From Lineus longissimus (Eukaryota; Nemertea; Pilidiophora; Heteronemertea; Lineidae), in NCBI RefSeq assembly GCF_910592395.1, contig NC_088317.1, positions 18,460,039-18,524,038 of the forward strand: a stretch of 64,000 nucleotides of DNA, read 5' to 3'. This document shows positions 24,801 through 36,575 of the stretch, in pieces (positions within the stretch are counted from its first letter, which is position 1; every line of letters begins with the position of its first letter). The translations under genes were made by a program, and so were the position numbers. The notes under the pieces were generated by a model, which saw only the letters and a program-made list of their open reading frames with translations, ran no database searches and was not told the origin of the DNA.

Positions 24801-27800
24801 ATTAGATTTTAGCAAGTTTAAAGGTTAGTGATATAAATAGTAGGAGATCAAGTGTTTTGTGATTTAGATCTTTTCAAATTCATATTAAACAAGTCGAAGG
24901 CCTACTCCACGAAAATTGAACTTGACTATGTTGTATCTATTTGAGGGTTTGAATATCAATCCTAAGGATTTGTCAGCCTTGGGAAACTGTCAAATTCCAG
25001 AGACCTCAAGTTGGCCTGATCTGATGGCACAGTTTTCAGCAGTGATTGCATGCACCCTGTCAGGGATGACTGTCAACTTTGTCCCTGTTAGTCCTGTGGT
25101 TTAAAAAATGTGTTGTGTATGATTTCAGATGCTGCTTATGGTCTAATCCAGAAGAGAGGAAGATTGTTCAGCATGAATTCAACCAACTCTCTGTTGCAGT
25201 TCCTTCTCGAGGTAAACATGCATTGTTTATCTTCATCTTGTAACCAGCCAGCAGAGATTTGAAACTTGAGTGTGCTTGCTTAACCCTCCTTTTACAGAAC
25301 CTAGACTAGCATGGCTAGTAAAATTCTTCTTTTGTTTTTATTTTTTGAATATTTGGTCGGTCGATGACTAGATTCCTCCCTATGCTTGTGAGGCTAGCTT
25401 GCTTATTTTCGATTCTAAAGAAGAAAACCCAGAGGTTCATAGTCTCAATTCTGCTGAAGTATTAAATGCCCAAAGGTTTTCATCATGCACGTGAAAGTGC
25501 CCAGTTGTTCATGGGGGAATGTAGACTAATTCCAGGCCTAGGTTTCCTTACAGTGGGGTACAGTGGAGAAGGAGGGGCTTCACAAGGAGACAGTGTTGGA
25601 GTATTTTCCTCAATAATGATAATGACACCCCTTTACGGTTTAGAAGTTGCTTCATTTGCTCTCACCCTTCTACATGTGATTTAAAAAGCACTTTATTGAG
25701 TAGAGTATAGCATCCACTCTCACTGTTCTTTCCTGATTGATTCGATTATTAAGTTGAATCCACTTCTCACCCAGCTTCTATCCTATTATTTTAGCCCTTT
25801 TCTTCCACCCCTGAAAACTGGGGGGTAAGTGTCCTCTTGATGTTTATGTGTTGTTCTTGTTCACCTGGTTGGTCAAAGGTCACGCTTTCCCATTTAGTTC
25901 AAAAATTTGAAAAATGTGTTCTCCTGATTTTAAAATTTGGCAGACTTTTTTTAAAAATCCCAACATATTTTGACTTTGGATCATCATTTATGATTCCTGC
26001 GGCTTTTGTAGATTTACTGACAGTACGTAGGATAGATGATCAATATTAAAGAGGGACTTCAGGCAGGGAGATCAAGTTGGACCTGTGAGACAGGAGAGAC
26101 CCTACTGGCAACCTTTTGTAACTTAATCCAGCCTACCTAGTGCCTCCCTATGGTCTCCCTTTTATAGTTGATAATACTACAGATGTTAGAATTAAAAGAT
26201 TTTATCAAATTTCTTTTTGGCAGAAAACAATTGAAATTATTAGTTTGGTTCTGAGGTGTGCAATGTCAATGCATGAAGCATGTTTCGTTTGATTTGTCTT
26301 GTTTACTTGCATGTTGTTTGTGGTTTTCCATGATGGTCAAAGAGTTTGTATTCATTTTGCGAGGTATACCCAAGAAAAAACGCATTTTGATGGACAAGTT
26401 TATCAACCTGGCTTATGGTCTCAGTCCTTCACCTGTGGGTTTGGTTAAATTTGGTATGGCGATGGGTTTATTTGATTTAGAACAGAACTCTCTGAGATCT
26501 AAGTCACAACAGGCTGAGGATTCTGCTCAGAGGGTTACGGCATGACCTGATGTTGCTGTTTGTTGCCCTGCTATGATTGAGAGTATTATGTGACCATTCA
26601 AGATACGATTGTCTGTAATCACCATGATCTCTTGTTATAGGGTACGCCTCACGTGACGGAATACCTTGTTGATTCTAAGAAAGATGTCGATAATCATCTA
26701 AAGACGTCGTGTGAGGAGTTTATCCATCATGCGACAGAGATGTTAACAGGACCTATGCAGCAGTTTTGTAACAAGGTAAGCCAGGTCAGCAGATCGGCTG
26801 ACAAGTCCAGCCAATCTGGTCTGATTTTGGAGTTTTCTCTCCTACACTGGTTGCCTACCAGGGCAAAGGAGGCCAGTCTGCCCCCAAGTCCTCCATGCTA
26901 GAAACCTCTCCTACACTGGTTGCCTACCAGGGCAAAGGAGGCCAGTCTGCCCCCAAGTCCTCCATGCTAGAAACCTCTCCTACACTGGTTGCCTACCAGG
27001 GCAAAGGAGGCCAGTCTGCCCCCAAGTCCTCCGTGCTAGAAACCTCTCCTACACTGGTTGCGTACCAGGGCAAAGGAGGCCAGTCTGCCCCCAAGTCCTC
27101 CATGCTAGAAACCTCTCCTACACTGGTTGCCTACCAGGGCAAAGGAGGCCAGTCTGCCCCCAAGTCCTCCATGCTAGAAACCTCTCCTACACTGGTTGCC
27201 TACCAGGGCAATGGAGGCCAGTCTGCCCCAAGTCCTCCATGCTAGAAACCTTTATACTGTCGTAAAAGAACAGATGCAGAAGAAAATATTTATGGCTGTT
27301 TATAGTATACAATTTGATGATCTACCAAACTCATATTTTCCCAGGCGAATGTCATCATCAAAATGAACGAGGATGAAAATGCTCCAACAGTCGAACTCCG
27401 CAACCAGCCATTTGCCAGTCCAGAGAAGTTACACGACGTTGTGGCAGAGACGTACAGACTGTTGAAGAACAAGGTGCCTGTGATCTTTCGGGCGATGGTA
27501 CTGTACTTAGCCAATAAGGACACGGAGTACATTCTGTTTAAACCTATCAAGGTAAGTTGACTCTAAGCCTTGTGCAGACTTCGGATACATTTCTTAAAAG
27601 TCTCATATCCTTCTGTGACATTGAAGTCTCTTTAGATTGAAATGTCTTCTATAGATTGAAAACTTATGATAACAATTATATAAATGTGCCTGTTGTCCAT
27701 TTCAGGTCAACGTACAGCAGCAATTTCAGAACTTGAACAGTCTGATAAAGGAGAACTATTCAGAGGAGGATCAGCAGATTATCGGATGTCCGTCGATAGA

Positions 27801-27840
27801 ACAAGTGAATCTGTTGCTTTCATCCAAAATGTCGAAGTGA
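18848..27840 (+). CDS. COG3: Conserved oligomeric Golgi complex subunit 3
   Basis: Twenty-one exons give 836 residues, close to the ~828 of the vertebrate protein: 18848-19000, 19331-19462, 19670-19731, 20021-20186, 20371-20445, 20662-20754, 20946-21074, 21379-21497, 21829-21955, 22293-22384, 22596-22701, 22993-23026, 23343-23503, 23591-23768, 24118-24230, 24359-24448, 24703-24823, 25129-25211, 26641-26775, 27345-27551, 27706-27840. Recognisable COG3/Sec34 blocks: [90 protein letters not shown] and the C-terminal [14 protein letters not shown]3 is a core lobe A subunit of the COG tether, which guides retrograde vesicles at the Golgi. Exon phases close perfectly. A variable, Ser-rich segment sits in exon 14. 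An extra in-frame exon is possible at 23092-23256. Confidence 0.96.
19155..19225 (+). repeat. Short duplicated segment, copy 2
   Basis: Matches 11221-11292 in the same orientation. Located in COG3 intron 1, about 8 kb from the first copy. Confidence 0.7.
19597..19609. repeat. Poly-G tract (13 G)
   Basis: Homopolymer in COG3 intron 2, about 60 bp upstream of the exon 3 acceptor. Confidence 0.9.
23092..23256 (+). other. Candidate in-frame cassette exon of COG3
   Basis: Within COG3 intron 12, a 165-bp (55-codon) segment lies between an ACAG acceptor and an AAGA|GTAAGA donor. It is open in exactly the phase needed to join exon 12 to exon 13. It would add a sequence including [20 protein letters not shown] at a point where vertebrate COG3 has no insertion. 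The acceptor lacks a good pyrimidine tract. Could be an alternative exon, a lineage-specific exon or chance. Confidence 0.3.
26839..27251 (+). repeat. 69-bp minisatellite, 6 copies
   Basis: Tandem units begin at 26839, 26908, 26977, 27046, 27115 and 27184, each starting CTCCTACACTGGTTGCC. The units are nearly identical; the last carries a substitution and a 1-bp deletion. The period is a multiple of three, so one frame stays open as a 23-residue repeat, but flanking COG3 homology joins exon 19 directly to exon 20. The array is therefore intronic. Confidence 0.95.
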
Positions 27841-30800
27841 CGGACAAATGTTTGATTTGATGTGAAATCACCAAGGATGAGGAGGTGGACACAATGTGAG
27901 TAGACTCAGCTCAAAGGACAATGTGAAGATGAAAAGGCTGTAATAGACAATAATTATTCTCTGCAGTTTGCGAGGTTGGGTAAATTTGACTTGAGGAAGA
28001 TAGTCTCTCTTGATCACAGAGATCAAATTGTATAGAAACAACCCATCTGGGACCAAAAGCACTGTCGTTATAAGAGAGGTTGTCCACTAAGGGAGGTTCC
28101 ACTGTATCATAGACTTGTGGTGAGAAGTGTCATTGATGAGGTACTGAATCTAGCATACTTGATTATCTACACTTATGAGCTTTAAAAAGTGGTTTAAAAG
28201 GCTTTTGGTGGAGAGCTCCAGGGAAGTTGTGATACTGATACTGTGTTTGTCTTGGTGCCATTGGAAAGAGTAAAAGGATGGAGTTAAAGAGTTGTTTGGT
28301 TCAGTTCATGATAGGATCAACTCTAATCAAACAGCTTTTTCATTGCTTAATTTGTAAGGTATTGTACATTGACTGTGTCTACAGTATTTATTTGAAATCT
28401 CGATCAAGTATCGACAAGAATAACTGAAGACTGTATCTTGGTAAAGGGTGTAAATAGAATACTGGAGTTTTTCCTACTGGAGCTGTCTTTGGTACTGGGC
28501 CTCATGTTCTTGTTGCCTTGAAATGTACAATAATCTCAACCTATATGATATGATTCTGTTTAACAGGGAAATTTTGAGTACATTTGTATGTTACAATGTA
28601 GGTTAGTGGTCGGTTTATGAAAAAGTGCTTCATTCTTATGTACTTACCAATTGTTCTGATACTATCACATGACAAAATCTCTACAATGATGATTTATATA
28701 ATCATGCTCATGTGTCTCAACCAATCTTTAAGATTTTCATAGTCGGTTAAGGCCATAGTTCCTTATTGGCTTACCACTCCTGGTTTAACTATCGACTTTC
28801 GTTGGCCTATCTATCTAAGAGAAGACTGTTATTGTGTGGTGTTGAGAATGAATTCTTTATGAAAGAATAAAATATCTATATTGAATCTGATGTTGTCTCA
28901 TTTAATCATCCTTCAGATTCCTCTCTCAGAACCTTGTAATCAGGAGAAACATGGCAAAGGCCCGATGTGCCAGGGTGACTGACTATTGTGACTCCCCTTT
29001 CTGGTTGAGCCACGCCATGAAGACACGTCTCCTGATTGTGACATATGCTACAAAGACGTCCATACCCCATCTTGTGATTGTGACATGTGATGAAGGCTTC
29101 AGCCAATGATATGCTGTGTCTATGGCTGTCTTTTGTCTGTCCCTCCAGCATGGCCGGTGATGACATCACATGGACACAAACAATGACAGGCGACACCTTC
29201 CCCTACAATGGACTAGCGGCTCAATCTTACACTACAGTGTGCATGTACATGGAACCAGAGTGATTGCTGAGCAAATCAGAAATGTACACAGTTTGTAAGG
29301 AATGAACAAGACCAGTGTCAATTTCTGTGTAAACATTTATTAGGCAGTCAGGTAGAAAGTGCTTGGATGGAACAGACAGAGATCAGCACAGAGGTTGGAG
29401 TCTAGCTGGATGTGACGGATGTGGAAATGAAATGGCCAGGGCCATTGTGCTCACCTCATGTGGAGGAAAGATGGATGAAGAGCATGGTATTGTGTCATGT
29501 AGTGTTAGGTTTGATGTAGGTCTCATTCTAAGACTTCGAGCTGCCTCACCGAGCTGGCCATTCAAACATTTCCTACATTTGCCACAGTCAGCTGGAAACC
29601 ACTATGAAAGCGGGTAGACATCCGCATTAAACCAATAAGTTACAAAGACAGAAATGTATACATACCTTCCGATGGATATACAGATAATCAATGATAATGT
29701 CGTACTTTTAGAAGATATAACTACAAGTATGGAATGTGATACCACAATACTTTATACACCAAAGCAGTGAACATTTTCAACACAAAGAAAGACGATTTAC
29801 ATGTAAAACAAAACCTGCATGCTAACCTAAAAGAGGTTGTAAAAAAACTTATAATAAATATTCAAAGTCTAACTTCTCCACCACAACTGGCCTTCTATTA
29901 TGCAGTCAGACATTTCAAAAAAAGAGCATTAAAATCAAAATCAAACTGTTTACATTATAGCTGTGCTAAAAAGCAGATAAACAACTTCTGTGAAGTTGTG
30001 ACGTTGTTGTGACAAATAATTTACAAGCTGTATTTACATCTGAAACAATAAAAGCTAATTGCACAGAGAAAAAGGATTAAAGAAATAAAAAAAGCTGAGT
30101 CATAATGAGCAGAACAGTACAAGGTTTAAAAATCTAGCAACAAACAAGATTTCTATTTGGAAAGAAAATCTCAATGTTCATGAACAGCATCTGTTTTTGA
30201 TGTGTTCAGAGCATCCCACTGCTAACTAGCTAATGTCAACAACATCAACAGTCACTTAATGTCACGCCAAACCAGACTTGATCATACCCTACACCACACA
30301 CAAATACAACATAGATAAGGCTGATACGTATGATGCTTTCTGCAATGTTCCAACAGAGTCATTACTATTCAAATCTCTCCCCTCATAACATGTGTAAACT
30401 TGTCGAATGTGAAAAACGCAGTTTCAAAATATGCCCCAAAAAGAGGCTTCGAATCTAAGTGAATCTTCTTCTTCTCTATAAAAGTGAGCTACATGTATTT
30501 TTCTTAATTTCATATATTTCACACATTCGTACTAATCTGCAGTGCACGATACATGTTTGTTTACAAACGCCAGTACCTTCCTTGGAGTTTTTCTTTGCAG
30601 TATTTTGAGGGAATTTCAAACAATTTTCCTCACTTACAGCATCATGATTTATGAAACAAAGCAAAACAAAACCACTCTAATATATCACACTCTTAAGCAC
30701 AAGCTTATACAACATGTGTATATATGGTTATTATCAAAATTATATATCTTCTTGTATTCCTTCATTCATTATAGAAACAATTAACTTGGACATGATTATG

Positions 30801-31390
30801 TATTTGCCGGAATGGCACAAGGTTTAAAGATTGACATGACTGATTTATGTCAGAATTAGAATATGGAAGGATTCCTGCATTCAAACTGATTCGTCTCAGA
30901 CATTTCTAATTCACGCCTTGGTCCCAAAAACATGTGAACAGGATCAGTAACTCAAACATTTTAGTTTTACACTAACTCTGGTCGGACCTTCTAACTATAC
31001 TCTGACAAGGCCAATGACCTCCCTACATGCATTGTCAAATAATCAAGTTCAAACTGAGACACATCCTCCAATATAAATATTACAGCACCTCATGGAAAAC
31101 AACTTTATTCTATAAAAAACACCCAGAGCAGTGTTGCTAAAAATATCATGCCAAATAGCAGTAGAATTATATGTGAAAGAACATTGTTCAAATCCGCACG
31201 TATCAAATTTCCAACAACATTCATATTTGAGAGTGAAGAGGCAGGAATATTACTCTCTCAAATCTAACGCGGCTGAAGCACACTCAGCACACTTTTAGCC
31301 ACCTACCACAGCACACTTCATCAATTTCTATCAACAGAAATCAGAAGCACCCCATCAGAAAACTTTCAAATTTCCTCACTCCTAAAAACT
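27841..31390. other. 3' UTRs of COG3 and of the convergent membrane-protein gene
   Basis: A plus-strand polyadenylation signal AATAAA at 28866-28871 probably ends COG3 about 1 kb after its stop. On the minus strand, TTTATT at 29336-29341 would end the 31391-33022 gene after a ~2-kb 3' UTR, which is AT-rich and gene-free. A family 2 repeat lies at about 28015-28108. No other gene was recognised. Confidence 0.6.
28015..28108 (+). repeat. Dispersed repeat family 2, copy B
   Basis: Contains AGAGATCAAATTG, GGGACCAAAAGCACTGTCG, ATAAGAGAGGTTGTCC and GGGAGGTTCCACTGTA. It is the best-preserved of three copies and lies in the COG3 3' UTR. Confidence 0.6.
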
Positions 31391-33022
31391 TCATACATAT
31401 CCATTACTCATTGTATTCACGTGTGTCCCATTTGATAAATCATTAGATAACTCTAGTGAATGTTCTTGTCCAATCACATCGCGCGTACTCGCTGACGGGA
31501 CAGACCCACCACTAGAGGGATCCTCTTCATGCTCGGCTTGTTCTCCTGGAATGTTCTCCTCGATCGCACCAAGTGGTGTTGGCCGCATTTCTATTGAGCT
31601 TGGCGGTGTCCGGCCCGGCGGTTCCATGTGTTCAACGAGGGCGTTCCGCATTCGTATGTGTTGGCGACGTTTGTACCAGATGATGGAGGGAACAACGATG
31701 AATAAGCACAGGATAATAACGATAAAAATCACGAGGGTTGTAAGGCCAGCAGCACCATCTGAAAAGTTCAAAATAGTTTGAAATATAGTTTCAAGTGAGA
31801 CACCATCAAGATGAATCACAACCAACCAGATTTTTGGTGGTAGGAGACATTGACGCCAACCGACCCGCAACAACATTTCGCAATAGACCATGTTGATGTG
31901 CAGTCAATGATGATGTGTGTTGTCATACACTGTACATGGTGCCCTAAATGGAACACAAAAGGGCATGCGAGCTGAAATCCCTTTATATTAGTGCCCCTTC
32001 ACTTGGTCCTTCTCTACAGCAAAAGACAACTTACTGAGTATACCACATGATGTGGCCTTGGAGATATGGACCGTAGAGTTGAGAAAAAATGGATCCGATA
32101 CTTCATCTATATCAAAAACAGCCTGGAAAATAAAGATCATCATAATCAACTTTCAGTCACAAGAAGGAGCGATGATTTATGTCAACAGAAAATTCAGTCG
32201 TTTTCTTTGTTTTTTGAAGACAATTCATCCAAATTGTCACTAATTTTGAAGAAAAACTTCTGTGACATGTTTTACCATGACTGGCAACACTTGATGCTCA
32301 CCTTGATATCTACGCTATGTTTCTGTTTCTCTTGATAAAGAAAAACATTGAGCCTGACGTTTCTTCGGAAGCCGTTCACCTCCTGTGATTCATGGTGGTT
32401 GCCGAATGTATGAGACCAAGAAATGCGGTGCACATCAGACTGAAAACAGTAAGAGCATATCACTATTATCAGATCAACAATATATAAACTAGAAAAATCA
32501 TTCGAGTTTTCAAATTGAAAGTTGTGAAAAATCTCCCTAATTTTCAAGATCATCCTCATTTTCATACTGTAAGTTGTTAGGAATGGGAATTTCTGAGGAA
32601 TCTTCTTCATTCATACAACCAAAGTGTCGTCAAAAGGAAGATGGTCTTACCATAACACTGATGCTAACATCGACAGGGTCATTACAATGGTTGATTGTGG
32701 CAGTGATCTGACTCGGGAATCGCCCTCCTATGATTAGGTGGCAGCTGGACAGGTAGTCATGGAATTCACACGGCACAACTGCAAGACCAGAAAATAAATA
32801 ACATCAGCCATGTCAGAGAGAAATGCAAATTGAACAAAACTACCATTAGGCTTCAGGGGTCTGTGCATCATGTCAGTCCCTGAAGAGTGCTGAAGCCAAT
32901 AATCAAACTTGCCGCCATTTCTGATACCGATATTATTACAACTTACCTCCTCCGTGTATAGGCTTAACCTTGGGCACAGCCACAGCCAAAACAAGAACTG
33001 CCATCATTATGACTGTCTCCAT
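31391..33022 (-). CDS. Unrecognised type I membrane protein, 265 aa
   Basis: Five exons close in frame: 33022-32947, 32778-32651, 32439-32302, 32122-32035, 31758-31391. The protein starts with a hydrophobic signal peptide (METVIMMAVLVLAVAVP). A ~120-residue ectodomain carries four Cys (CEFHDYLSSC, NHC, SCG) and an N-S-T glycosylation site. One transmembrane helix (LVIFIVIILCLFIVVPSIIW, ~152-171) follows. The 93-residue cytoplasmic tail begins with basic YKRRQHIRMR, has a PPGRTPPSS stretch and is then acidic and Ser-rich, ending SNGYV. I do not recognise the family, and no enzymatic motif is visible. The architecture suggests a small surface receptor or adaptor-binding protein, which is inference only. 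Divergent from TRAPPC1. Confidence 0.75.
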
Positions 33023-34040
33023 TTTGAGATCATCCAACCAGTATAGGCTGCCTAAACTGGGTGTGATAGATTTTCACATCTTCTTAGATCTGATCATACC
33101 AGGCATGCTTCCTATCAACTTTCAGTGTATCTACTGGCCACCAATAGGATTGTATATAACTTTTGAATAACTGAAAGAGAGATTATATCCATTAGTTTGT
33201 CCAACATGTGGACATTACGAACAAGTCAGTGATTTCACTGTCCCTAGCCTACCCCATATCATTCAGTCACAGTGCATGACAAGGCCGAGGACAGCAGCAG
33301 GGAATTCAGCATTTTGGATTGGGGAGGATGTCAAAAAACTTCACGCCTGCATTAACCTGACCTGAATAGGGTTGACTCACAAAATCTGAGTCACGCCAAC
33401 CGTTCTTCTGAGCGTGCGAGTTGTTTTAGTTTTGACATATCATTTTTGCTTTCATGATCAACTTTCTAAACAACCACGCATCTTTAACCAGAAGTAAAAG
33501 ATTTAAAAGGAAGACCATAAGTACCTTAACCAAGCAGATGGTACAATTACTGAACAAGCACACTACATGTGGGAGTAATATTGATTTATTTCACTGCAAA
33601 AATTTAAAATTTATGAAGTGTCCACCATCTTTGTTTAGCTCAACCTTGGTCTCAGGTAAGAGTTTTGACCTGGAATGAGGATGGATTTATACTAGCGCCG
33701 TCTAGCGGATTTATTTAGAAAAACAGGAAGTAAATAATTGTCAAGAAGGTGAAGAAAAGTCCCATTTATTTTCACTGTTTGTGACGTTTTGTGGCTTGCT
33801 ACGGCTAAAACAATACTGACGTCACATTCATAGCATATCAAGACAGCTTTTTGAAAGATTAGATTGAAATCGTTGGTGTAAAACCAGTATAATACGACGA
33901 TACAATTGTTGCAGATTCTCATATTCTGATTTTATAGAAAAATGAAGACATCAGCACCTCTCTCTCTGCTCACTACTGCTGACCCTGATCCTCGTCGTGT
34001 CGACCTAAGTTACTTGGTCTTTTTGTTTTCCTTCTTTCAG
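33023..34040. promoter_or_regulatory. Bidirectional spacer upstream of TRAPPC1
   Basis: About 1 kb between the divergent membrane-protein and TRAPPC1 start codons. A strong acceptor (CTTCTTTCAG) ends at 34040, directly before the TRAPPC1 ATG. This implies a non-coding TRAPPC1 exon within this spacer. Confidence 0.5.
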
Positions 34041-35451
34041 ATGGCTGTCTACAATTTATATATCTTTGATCGAAATGGGACATGTCTTCATTACAATGAA
34101 TGGAATCGGAAAAAACAGTCCGGACTTGATAAAGAGGAGGTAAAAATACATTTCCTTTAGACTAGTTTATGGTCATGTTTAGATCATCCCTATCCTATCA
34201 GAAGGAACGATTGATGCTTTTTTGACAGCTTTCTTACTGATTGGCTTGTTAAATCAAGAGTCCAGATTTTTTTAAACAAAATTTGGCAATTTTTCATTAG
34301 GGCTTTCCCTGATACATTCAGGTCATCCAAGAAAGCCTGAGTCTTCCAAAAAGCAAGACACCACAAAATGGGCAAGTCTGTGCACTTTCTAGTATTGAAA
34401 TTCATACCAGAGCTTCGCTTGATGCTGTAATGGTTGTGTGCAGTGTGGCAGTGATAATGACCATGTTAAAACTGATCAAGTCGTCTCTGATTTCAGGAAT
34501 TCAAGTTGATGTATGGGATGCTTTTCTCCATCAAATCATTCATCAGCAGAATGTCTCCGACGGATTTGTATCCTTTCAACAGGTGCTTTCACTAACAAGA
34601 CCAAACACAAAATATCTACATTAAAATGTTATTGAATGTACAGTAGTCATACCTCTCTAGTAGGGAAACTCTCATGACTGACAAGTCCTATCCTTAAGAG
34701 GAAGGTGGTTGATGAGAGAGGCCAATTTGAATTGAAACAACAAGTTTGTCCCCAAATCGAGTGTCCTTATTAGAGAGGTGTCCACTTGGGGAGGTTTCAC
34801 TACATTTCTGATCAGTAGTGTACCAGAGGACACAAAGAAACAAACTAGATAATCGTTATGTAGAGTATATTGACCTTGACCTTGAGATGCAGAAAAGACG
34901 GGTTCCTCCACTTCCGCACTAACAAATACAAATTGCATTTCTACGAGACGCCAAGCGGACTGAAATTTGTCATGAATACTGATCTGAGTGTTAGTAATAT
35001 CCGCAGTGTTCTGCACCAAATCTATAGCACGGTAAGCTTCCCATCAACATTAGTTTACAAAATATTGCCTAGTTACACTTCAAGTCGGGGGGACTGTCCA
35101 ATGAAATCTTTCAAGTCACTATCTTGCAGTAGCATAGCAAACTCACTAGGTACATGGTTTGCAGAGACAAAGTCACAATCTTGCAAAAGCTACTCACAAC
35201 ATGGTGTGAAGGGACAATGTCACAATCTTGCAAGCGCTGATAAATTGTCAGTGAAGAAATGGACATCGAACTGGTGGAATATAAGTGATAAGCTTTTGGG
35301 CTATTCTTTTCTTTCTTTTCAGATTTATGTTGAATATGTCGTCAAGAATCCGATGTGTCCATTAGGAGAGCCCATACAGAGCGAACTTTTCAAAAGCAAA
35401 TTGGATGACTTTGTACGAGGGTTACCAATCTTTGCCACAAAAGTCTCCTAG
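34041..35451 (+). CDS. TRAPPC1: Trafficking protein particle complex subunit 1
   Basis: Four exons (34041-34139, 34497-34567, 34893-35031, 35323-35451) give 145 residues, exactly the usual length of TRAPPC1/Bet5. Family blocks include [67 protein letters not shown] and the C-terminal [19 protein letters not shown]. It has the longin-like fold of TRAPP small subunits. It belongs to the core of TRAPP complexes, the exchange factor for Rab1/Ypt1 and Rab11 in ER-Golgi and Golgi traffic. The exon 3 acceptor was chosen at 34892 because it alone yields the conserved LKDGF. A polyadenylation signal lies at 35749-35754. An in-frame upstream ATG at 33942 is treated as intronic or UTR sequence. Confidence 0.96.
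34716..34806 (+). repeat. Dispersed repeat family 2, copy C
   Basis: Shows AGAGAGGCCAATTTGAATTG, GTGTCCTTATTAGAGAGGTG and GGGGAGGTTTCACTACA in the same order as the copy at 28015-28108. It lies in TRAPPC1 intron 2. Confidence 0.55.
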
Positions 35452-35748
35452 TTCTTAGACGAAATGAGAAAGACATGAACTGAAGTTTTCATATTGTGCT
35501 GTTCTGTGAAAAAGAAGCTCTGTGCAATTGTTTCTTTCTCATTCGCTTCTTGAAATAGTAAATCTACATGTTGTAATATGGTGTCAATTTGGGTCGGCCT
35601 CTGGTTGTCTGACACAAGTGAGCCAATGGGCTAGATAGTATCATATCATGTGAATGTGACATTTGGACTGAAATAATGTCTTGTTGGTGGAATAGTTATG
35701 GCATGCTAAGTATGGCTATTCACTTGTGACCATGGAAGACAAGTTTCT

Positions 35749-35754
35749 AATAAA
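35749..35754 (+). terminator. TRAPPC1 polyadenylation signal
   Basis: AATAAA about 300 bp after the TRAPPC1 stop codon. No other candidate lies between the stop and the minisatellite. Confidence 0.65.
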
Positions 35755-35849
35755 AGTTTGCTTAAACTTTCACGTGTATCTTGAATCAATGAATATTACT
35801 GTCTACCACATTACTATGTTTTGACTTGAAATGTTGACCCCAAGTTCAA

Positions 35850-36575
35850 GATGTGCCTGGACAAACGAGTGCAGTTGTCTCCTTGCAACGTCCCATGCTC
35901 AGGATGTGCCTGGACAAACGAGTGCAGTTGTCTCCTTGCAACGTCACATGCTCAGGATGTGCCTGGACAAACGAGTGCAGTTGTCTCCTTGTAACGTCCC
36001 ATGCTCAGGATGTGCCTGGACAAACGAGTGCAGTTGTCTCCTTGTAACGTCCCATGCTCAGGATGTGCCTGGACAAACGAGTGCAGTTGTCTCCTTGCAA
36101 CGTCACATGCTCAGGATGTGCCTGGACAAACGAGTGCAGTTGTCTCCTTATAACGTCCCATGCTCAGGATGTGCCTGGACAAACGAGTGCAGTTGTCTCC
36201 TTGTAACGTCCCATGCTCAGGATGTGCCTGGACAAACGAGTGCAGTTGTCTCCTTGTAACGTCCCATGCTCAGGATGTGCCTGGACAAACGAGTGCAGTT
36301 GTCTCCTTGTAACGTCCCATGCTCAGGATGTGCCTGGACAAACGAGTGCAGTTGTCTCCTTGTAACGTCCCATGCTCAGGATGTGCCTGGACAAACGAGT
36401 GCAGTTGTCTCCTTGTAACGTCCCATGCTTAGGATGTGCCTGGACAAACGAGTGCAGTTGTCTCCTTGTAACGTCCCATGCTCAGGATGTGCCTGGACAA
36501 ACGAGTGCAGTAAGTTGTCTCCTTGTAACATGCTCAGGATGTGTCTTGTCTCCTTGTAATGTCCCAACTCTATAG
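35850..36575 (+). repeat. 53-bp minisatellite, ~13 copies
   Basis: Thirteen near-identical units beginning GATGTGCCTGGACAAACGAG start every 53 bp from 35850 to 36486. They are followed by a truncated, degenerate unit with a TAAG insertion. Variation is limited to a few positions (for example TTGCAAC, TTGTAAC and TTATAAC). A period of 53 is not a multiple of three, so the long ORFs across it are artefacts of repetition. The array begins about 100 bp after the TRAPPC1 polyadenylation signal. Confidence 0.96.

Noticed and set aside
26258-26545. 95-codon ORF in COG3 intron 18 as an extra exon
   Set aside because: No splice sites in the needed phase, and COG3 homology runs directly from exon 18 to exon 19.
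26895-27245. 116-codon ORF of a 23-residue repeat as a coding exon
   Set aside because: It is the open frame of the 69-bp intronic minisatellite; COG3 homology is continuous from exon 19 to exon 20 without it.
33942-34040. N-terminal extension of TRAPPC1 from an upstream in-frame ATG
   Set aside because: A strong splice acceptor ends exactly at the conserved start MAVYNLY, and the family protein is 145 residues from there.
35831-36259. 142-codon Cys-rich ORF (CAWTNECSCLL repeats) as a secreted repeat protein
   Set aside because: The 53-bp period shifts frame each unit, so the ORF just cycles three frames of a minisatellite; no start context or splice sites support it.
35850-36575. CRISPR-like array
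   Set aside because: Units are contiguous with no unique spacers, and the genome is animal.
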